Positions 24,811-64,000 of a stretch of 64,000 bases of DNA are shown in pieces. The DNA is from Acanthacorydalis orientalis (taxonomy: Eukaryota > Arthropoda > Insecta > Megaloptera > Corydalidae): NCBI GenBank assembly GCA_034766995.1, contig CM068313.1, forward strand, positions 14,436,512 through 14,500,511. Reading direction: 5' to 3'. Under the pieces are notes generated by a model that was not told where the DNA came from, ran no database searches, and saw only the letters and a program-made list of their open reading frames with translations. Numbering within the stretch: position 1 is the first letter of the stretch; each line of letters starts with the position of its first letter. The position numbers and the translations under genes are program-made.

Positions 24811-25683
24811 TTTTTATACGTTAGCGCTCAGAAGATGGTGGCCATCACTGAAATACAAATAAGCAACAATCAAAAATGATTAAGAATAATTTATTGAACA
24901 TTTTTAATCAGAAAAATTTTTGATTTGTGGAGTAAAAAAAAATTAATTTGTGAAAATGTTAAGTAATTTTTATGTAGATGTAGATAATAAAATAAGTAAA
25001 AAAAGAGAAAGACAAAGTTATTTGAATTTCATTAGAAATGATTGGATATTTTAATATTAAAAAAATGTATGTTTTTTTCGTTTTTGTATAATTGTCTATT
25101 TTATTCTTTTTAGTTTATTTAAAATGTTTCTTTTCCAATAATCAAAGTATATTAGTTCTCAACAAGATATTTAAAAAAATAGGATCAAGATACAATAGTA
25201 AAAACAAGAAGTGTTGCAAAATATGTGTTATTATATAGACAAACAATTTATTAAATGTTTTATTCTTCCTAGCAAAACATTCCACATTTGAGCGTTATGT
25301 TTTGTCGCGTTATTCTAAATAAGTCTTCAGAAGGGCAATTTGTTAGGGTTTTTATGGTTATTTCTAGAAGATGTCCTTCGCCATGTTGAAAAAAAAACAT
25401 TCGTTAGGTTTCAGTGTAGTGTACTGATGAGTTTTTGTTGTTCTGTGTGAAAGTTTATTAATACTTTATTTGGTGTATGAAAATTCTGAAAAATCTGAAA
25501 GCAAGTGACATTGTAATGATAGTTATAACATTGAACATTGATATTTTTCAGCATTGGCGGGTCATGATTGCTTTCCGCTTCTTTTTATCGTGTTGAAATG
25601 GAAAGATTTGTGTTTCCAGGGGGGTCATTCGTACGTAACCTGAACTTGTGTTATTGAATATTAAGTTTAATTTTGAAGATAAA
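24520..25683. promoter_or_regulatory. Divergent promoter region, NAT10 and bonus
   Basis: These 1.16 kb lie between the two start codons and must carry the promoter and 5'UTR of both genes unless upstream non-coding exons exist. A (TA)n tract occupies 24751-24806. Two GC-richer patches stand out: 24818-24848, with AAGATGGTGGCCATC (resembles the YY1/Pho core AAGATGG), and 25280-25400. I cannot place transcription start sites and see no convincing TATA box that differs from background. Confidence 0.4.
24751..24806. repeat. (TA)n microsatellite between NAT10 and bonus
   Basis: A pure TA tract of about 56 bp in the divergent promoter region. Its length is likely polymorphic and it may affect spacing or nucleosome exclusion; the latter is inference. 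Confidence 0.95.
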
Positions 25684-56207
<30,524 letters not shown>

Positions 56208-57721
56208 CAGTCGGAGTCAGACAGTCCGATCCCAGAAACTGAAACTGTTTCATGTGATCAAACTGAAAAATGCGATACGCAATTTTGTCCTTGAAATGAA
56301 TATTTAAAAAACATTGACGGGTTTACAAGACCGAACAGGTTGGATTTTGTCAGTTTTATTACAATGCCGACTTAAAATTCAAACAATCAAATGGGGAAAG
56401 ATTGGTATAAGAGCCAGTAAGGAATCCGCCTTTATCGTTTTAGATATTGCGAGCTCTTAAATATAACGAGAATTTAAGTGAGCCATTTTATATGGTCAGA
56501 ATCCTACCAATACTGAATTTCATTATAGATAGCAATATTAGTGTTATAAATTGTGCATATTATTCTATTTATTTTTGATAATACTGAACTTATGCTTACA
56601 TCTATACATCTAATATTACAAAAAAGAATACATCATCAATAGATATTATTCATAAAAGAAAGTAGCATGTAATTGTAATAAAATTATTTTGTGTCATACA
56701 GTAGCTACGTTTTATATTTGTAAGCTTTCTTCAAGAATTTTCAGCTTTTAGAACTAGATATTATGTAATCAGTTGTGAAGACAAATTTGTTTTTCATTTC
56801 TATAGTTATTCTGACATAATTTAATATTATTCATGAAGAGAATGTATATTTGTTTTTAAAAAAAAACCAAAATAATGACAGTAATATCTTTACACATAAT
56901 TTAGTTTAAAAGAGTTTGTTTTTTCAGTAATACGCAATCTGTTTTAAAAGTATGTGGTTTTTTCTGTAAAATTCTAATAAATACCATGTTGACTTTGTTA
57001 TTAGATAAACGAAAACAAGATACATTTTTCAGTACGTAAGAAAAAACAACAAAATGTACGCTTATAATTAAAAACTTATTAGTCGCTGTACAACTTATGG
57101 TTCCTAAATGTTCATATATATAATTTTTAAAAATTGTTATTACCTAACGTTGTCACAGCACTAATAAATATGACTTTTCTCTGTTTATTGTGAAGATATG
57201 ATTAACATAATTGTATTTATTACACAAATACTTATCATAATCACCCACCCATTAAAAATATTTAATTTTATCATGAGACTGCACATACATTTATATTGTG
57301 TTTTATATTTGTACATGGCTAACATAAGACCATTTCACCAAATCACTTACGGAAACCTTATATTAAAGAAATAAAATTGTGAATTATACTAAAACTATGA
57401 ATTATAAAATTTTCTTCATATTCACTTCTCACAAGCTATAAATGACATTTAACTTTTATAATCTTTAAATTAATGCTTAACAGACAACAGGGTTAGAACT
57501 TTTCAAAATTTCAAAACAATTGTAAAAATTATTAAAATATAATCACTAGTGTATAATATGCAAGAAAACATACATTTATGATTACACATTATTTTTATCA
57601 TTAATAATCTATTGTAAAATGCAAAAAAAATTTTTCTTATTGTGTACTAAAAGTATTTTAATAGAATCTCATTTGAAAAGTGAACGAGGTTTCAAAGAAA
57701 TGTTTATTTCTGTTTTGCAGC

Positions 57722-57753
<32 letters not shown>

Positions 57754-60700
57754 ATATAAATATATATATGTATACATATATATGTATAAATAAATTCTTG
57801 TCTATCTAATAATTTAAAATTTAAAAAAATCAATCAGTATTGTTGAAATGGTGCTATACTTTCTAAACATTTTTATAAATAATTATGTAACGTGTATAAA
57901 CAACTTATTTTCAACAAAAAAAAAGCAAAATTTTACAATTTAATATAAAAAGGTCGTTTTAGACCCAAATATAAAAATTATTAATTTATTAACAATTCTT
58001 CAATGATATAACTTGTTAAACATATTCCTAAATGTAAAATATATATTAGTTTTTGATACAATAATTTTAATACAATGAACCAAATATAATGTTTTAGTAA
58101 TTTTAATAATCTTAATGTAAACAATGCAGTTCAACATTAGTAATACTTATATAATAAATTGTAATATTAAAACTAACCATTTTTATGAAAATTAAAATAT
58201 ACTGTAGTTAAAATATTTTGTTATTATTCATGGTTGTGTTATCTGTTTTTCATATCTGGTCTGTCAGATTTTTTTTATCAGAATTATATTTTTTCATAGT
58301 ATAGGTTTTATGAACAAAAAGATTTTGTCTTTTTATTGTACTTCATATGAATATGTTTATATACATATGATGTATATAAACAAACATGTATATGCTCATA
58401 ATACTTCTCTGGACTTATTAGTAAACATTGAAAGAATAGTGGTTTGATTTGGTGGTTAAGGTTTTCGTAAGGTTGAGTAAATCACTAACCTTCAGCTAAT
58501 TTCTGAAAACGGTCTAGAATAAATAAATAATTGTCATTTGTAATGTTAGCTAAAATCATTATCTTGTATGAAAGTGAACAATTTTAGATCTGATATTAGG
58601 ATGAGACGTTTTATAAATGTCATTTTAATAATTATCTCTGTAAGTTGTATGTAAAATTTCCACAATCAGAAAGAATTACATAAATTTATATGAATCTAAA
58701 ATTAATCCACATTTCGTTTCACTTGAACGCATGGATTTATGGCCATTTAAAGTTTTTATGCATGTAACACGTGTGACAAAAATTTTAACTATATTACATA
58801 AATTTATATGGAAATTTTGAAAATGTTTGACAAGGAAAGTGATGCAATAATTTGAAGAAGTGCTAAAAACGAATGACTTGACCCTAGAATAGACTTGAAT
58901 AATAGTACAAATTAAAATTTCTATAGAGTCCATTGTATAATGAATTTGTTTTATTTTTGAATAATATATTTTTCCAAAACAATGGTCTATAAGAACACCA
59001 ATAAATGTCATTAATGAGTAATAAGTGTTTTTCCTTTTTTAAAAAATGTATATAAAGTTACTTATACATATCTTAGTCTCTTCTCGAATTCAAAACGTTA
59101 AAATAACAGTTTTTAAAAACCGTTTATTAAATATGTTTGATGAAATAATAATTTTTCAGTAAAAATGACATGTAAGTAGATACTATAACATAGAATAAAT
59201 TGTTTTTAAATGTAATAAATTAATAATGTACCATTTTCTGTTATATTTATAAAATATGTATTTAAATCAATCTTTTTATTGGAAAACTATTAAATTGAAA
59301 TTTTAGTTTTATTTATAGATTTAAAAAAACTATATTTTTTATCGTTTTGTTTTTATAATGCATCTTAATTGCAAAATGTTATAAATATTTAATACTTTTT
59401 TTATTATACTGACAATAAAATTATGTATGTTAGATTTACATTGGAAAAAAGATTAAGCCAATAGTTTGTGAAAACTAATTTAATTATAAAAATTGCTTCA
59501 TGAAATTAGAACATCTGAAATAGTGGAATTATTCAAATTTTAAATTGTTCATCCAATTGCAATATGTTGAGTAAACAGGCTGCTACACATTAGACCTCTT
59601 GCACAATTATTTAGTAAATTAGTATATATTGTATTGAAAAATTAATTTCATCTTACCATTGTTTTTTTATTTTGTATAATTTCATTGTTAAAGCTAGATT
59701 TTTAGTAATATTTTTCTTTTTTAACTGCAAATTGATATTCATTTTATGTATACAAATTGCACAGTAATTGAAAATATCTTGATAATAGTGAGAGGTATGA
59801 TTTTGTTTTTCATTTTTAAATATATTTTTATAGGTCGAGGGTCAAGTTATTTTTATTTGAATATAATTTAGGAATGTACTCAGTATTTGCAGAATGTGTA
59901 TTGTATATCCTGTTATTATGTCTATTATTATGGATAGTAGGTAGTGATAGTAATATTTAAAGTGTTTTCGAATGTCAGCAGTACATTTTTTTTTAAGTTA
60001 TTAAATTATAAATATAAAAAGACTACAAATTAGATAGTAGTTTATGATAACTTATCATTAGGAGACTAAATTGTAGATTTAACTTGTTTGAAATTTTTAT
60101 GAGTTTCATATATTCGTTCTGAATGTAGTAAACTATTTAGAACATTTATAGTTTATTTATATTTTTAATATTTTTACTTTAAAGAAATCATATCAGTGGT
60201 GTAATTTATTAAAATAGAATTACGAATTTGTGCATTTTATTCTATATATAGTTTTGAGGATATGTTTTCGTTTAATCAAAAATATTAGATTAAGTTCATT
60301 TGTATTTTATGTGAGATGAAATGTAAACTTTTAGATGTGACTATTTTAATTTGATTTAAATATTGGTTTATATATATATATATATATATGATTTCATTTA
60401 ATAAAAAAATCACAAAATATATATTATGTACATTTTTTTAAAAAAGTCTAACAAACATACATTGTTTATTTGTAAATTATATTATTAATAAAGTTGTATT
60501 TTGTATTTATTGTACTTATGAACAGCTAAGAAATATGATTTTTGTGGATTACTTTTTTAATAATGTAATTTTTCATTTGTATAATTTAGGATAAACAAAT
60601 TTGTGCCACAATAATAAATTAATTTTTTCTTATGTATCAATCTTCAAAGATTTTAATTGAAAATAAAAACAGTGAAATTTAATTAGTGTTTTACAATTTT

Positions 60701-61376
60701 CATTAAAAAGTTATTAATAAATATATGTTACAGTTTGAATTACAAGATTTTTTTTAATTAATCTTCTTTGTAAGAAAATATACAGTATATATTTTGTGCT
60801 TTTTTATGGCATAATTTTGAAAAGTATAATTATGCAATTATAAAATATGTATATGTATAGGATGTTCGATTCTTGAAAGATATTTTATCAGATGTTAGGA
60901 TTTATTTGATATACATTGGATGTACTATAAATACCAATATATCTTTATAAAAATAAGAAATACTTAAGTTGATATATGGTGTTATTATTTGAAAACTGTA
61001 ATTAGATAATAAAAAGGTGAGATGTAAATTTCAAGGATATATCAGTAAATTGATTTTTGTGTTAAATGTTAAAATATTTTTTGTATAAATATGTAGGTAA
61101 GATTTTATGCAATTTTTAGTAACATTTAACTAATTACAGTTTTTTATGTATTCATTTTGTGAACATCATCCTTTTTCCTAAATAAGGCAATGTTGTTTTT
61201 TAATAAATTACTAAATCTAAAAGTTATTTTAAATATTTATAAGTTCAAATTATTAAAAAGAAATTTTCAAGAGATATTTGAACGGTATTTAAAGTAAAAC
61301 TACAGTAAGAATTGACATTATTATTACTAAAAAAACTGACTTCAGTGTACAATTAAAAAAAAATGATTTAAATTCA
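56208..61376. other. bonus 3'UTR and convergent intergenic region
   Basis: 5.2 kb of AT-rich sequence between two convergent genes. The first 250 bp (to about 56460) are less AT-rich and are surely 3'UTR. The end of the transcript cannot be fixed because AATAAA occurs repeatedly by composition. A 111-codon minus frame at 58676-59011 looks like chance. Short (TA)n tracts lie near 57720-57790 and 60368-60390. No repeat family recognised. Confidence 0.5.
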
Positions 61377-61382
61377 TTTATT
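61377..61382 (-). terminator. Poly(A) signal of ZNF330
   Basis: TTTATT on the plus strand reads AATAAA on the minus strand, about 100 bp after the ZNF330 stop. Likely but unproven. Confidence 0.45.
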
Positions 61383-61484
61383 AGAAATTCTCATATATAT
61401 GTACGTATATGTACATATACATACATACAATTAATACAATAATATAATATGCTGAAATTAATTACTTTGGAAGATTCTGGAATT

Positions 61485-62995
<1,511 letters not shown>

Positions 62996-63830
62996 TTTTA
63001 CACGTAACTAAATTACGAAAGAAACACGTGCAATATTGCACTTTAGAATTTAAACGTCATCAACAAAAAAATCCAATTAACTGATGATAAACGAATAACT
63101 TCAAGTATTTCTACCGATACATAAGGATTTAAAATTTTTATAAAATTTTATAGAACTTATGTTAAAACATTTTCTTCTACATTGTTTGCAGAAATATTGT
63201 CCATGTAAACATCGAGTTATTACCATTCGTATAAATTGCAGTGGTGTAACAGAAATTTTTAAAAGGAAAAATATAAAATAAAAAATTGAAAGATAATTTG
63301 ATATTGTCATCTGTTTTCCTTAGAAAATATTCAAATTTTATTAATATTAAATTAATAGAGTTTTTTTTTTATTATTTACGTTGCCATTGTTGTTGATATA
63401 TTTATATTATTATAATAGCAAAAAGTCCGTCTATGATATATTGATAAACTTAGTAGTAGTCAAATATTTAAAAATGATATATTTTTTTTAAACACATAGT
63501 TCTATAATCATTCAGTTAATAATGTCTGTCGATTGTATTAAATATTTCTGTAATATTTTACTGTTTGACTTTAAATTAAAAGATAAACATTCTTTTTGAT
63601 ACTAGTAAAAAAATCGTTTATTTACATTTTGAATACTTCTGGTTGCATATTATCTTATATTGCTGTAGAGGTCTCTGCGATCGCAACATTCAATTGTTTT
63701 ATAACTTCAGTTAAGCGTTGACACTTGTTAAGTGAGGATGTGATAGAAAAGTTCATGTGCTGTTTATACGTCAATTTCGTACGTATTTGTGTTTAAAAGT
63801 GATATAAATTGAATTGTTATTAACTTCGCG
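62996..63830. promoter_or_regulatory. Divergent promoter region, ZNF330 and Graf
   Basis: 835 bp between the two start codons. The 63650-63830 part, just before the Graf ATG, is less AT-rich and probably 5'UTR. No clear TATA box or initiator can be singled out. A 69-codon minus frame at 63101-63310 looks like chance. Confidence 0.4.
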
Positions 63831-63990
63831 ATGGGTGTGGAGTTACAACCATTAGAGTTTACTGACTGTTTAACAGATAGTCCACTGTTTCGCGAGAATC
63901 TTCATAAACATGAAAACGAGTTACACAAAACCAGTCAACAGATTAAAAGGCTAATAAAAGAGGTGAAAGATCTTCTACATGCAGCTAGAA
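63831..63990 (+). CDS. Graf: Graf (BAR-PH-RhoGAP-SH3 protein, ARHGAP26 family), first coding exon, 3'-partial
   Basis: GRAF proteins bind curved membranes through a BAR domain and inactivate Rho GTPases; in flies and mammals they act in clathrin-independent uptake and adhesion. Only the first 53 codons are in the window: MGVELQPLEFTDCLTDSPLF, RENLHKHENELHKTSQQIKR and LIKEVKDLLHAAR, then a GTAAGT donor at 63991. This matches the human start MGLPALEFSDCCLDSPHFRE and the first BAR helix. The ATG is the first in frame and sits in TTCGCGATGG. The remaining domains lie right of the window. Confidence 0.93.
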
Positions 63991-64000
63991 GTAAGTCAAA

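Noticed and set aside
58676..59011. 111-codon minus-strand frame downstream of bonus
   Set aside because: Composition is like the surrounding spacer, there is no domain, no plausible splice sites or promoter, and it lies antisense in a probable 3'UTR.

Overview
This window looks like a very AT-rich insect chromosome segment. The evidence is small AT-rich introns (many of 57-90 bp), long (TA)n tracts, insect-type mariner and Helitron relics, and six conserved animal genes that align well by eye with fly and human families. The composition reminds me of some parasitoid Hymenoptera, but I cannot prove the order from sequence alone.

Layout: 1-3507 (+) is the 3' two thirds of phosphoribosylformylglycinamidine synthase (de novo purine synthesis). 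6088-16798 (+) is mini spindles (XMAP215/CKAP5), 19 coding exons and 1947 aa. 19966-24519 (-) is the RNA cytidine acetyltransferase NAT10, 8 exons and 1015 aa. 25684-56207 (+) is bonus, the TIF1/TRIM24-TRIM33 co-regulator, 8 coding exons and 1118 aa, whose first coding intron is 23 kb. 61485-62995 (-) is ZNF330/NOA36, 5 exons and 290 aa. 63831-63990 (+) is the first coding exon of Graf, a BAR-domain RhoGAP that runs off the right edge. msps/NAT10 and bonus/ZNF330 are convergent; NAT10/bonus and ZNF330/Graf are divergent, with about 1.2 kb and 0.8 kb between start codons. I see no functional operon-like grouping; these are ordinary housekeeping, mitotic and transcriptional genes.

The large bonus intron is a transposon graveyard. 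I recognise at least seven decayed mariner or Tc1-like pieces from several lineages, a 73-bp mariner-derived miniature element, five Helitron-type elements with recognisable ends, a non-LTR reverse-transcriptase tail, a 560-bp foldback palindrome with tRNA-like promoter boxes inserted into a minisatellite, and several repeat families I cannot name.

The most interesting signal is inside msps. An alternative 3'-terminal exon (13260-13518) joins in frame to exon 13 and ends in a hydrophobic segment at the very C terminus, followed by its own poly(A) signal. If used, it would make a TOG1-TOG5 microtubule polymerase with a tail anchor in place of the normal C-terminal domain.
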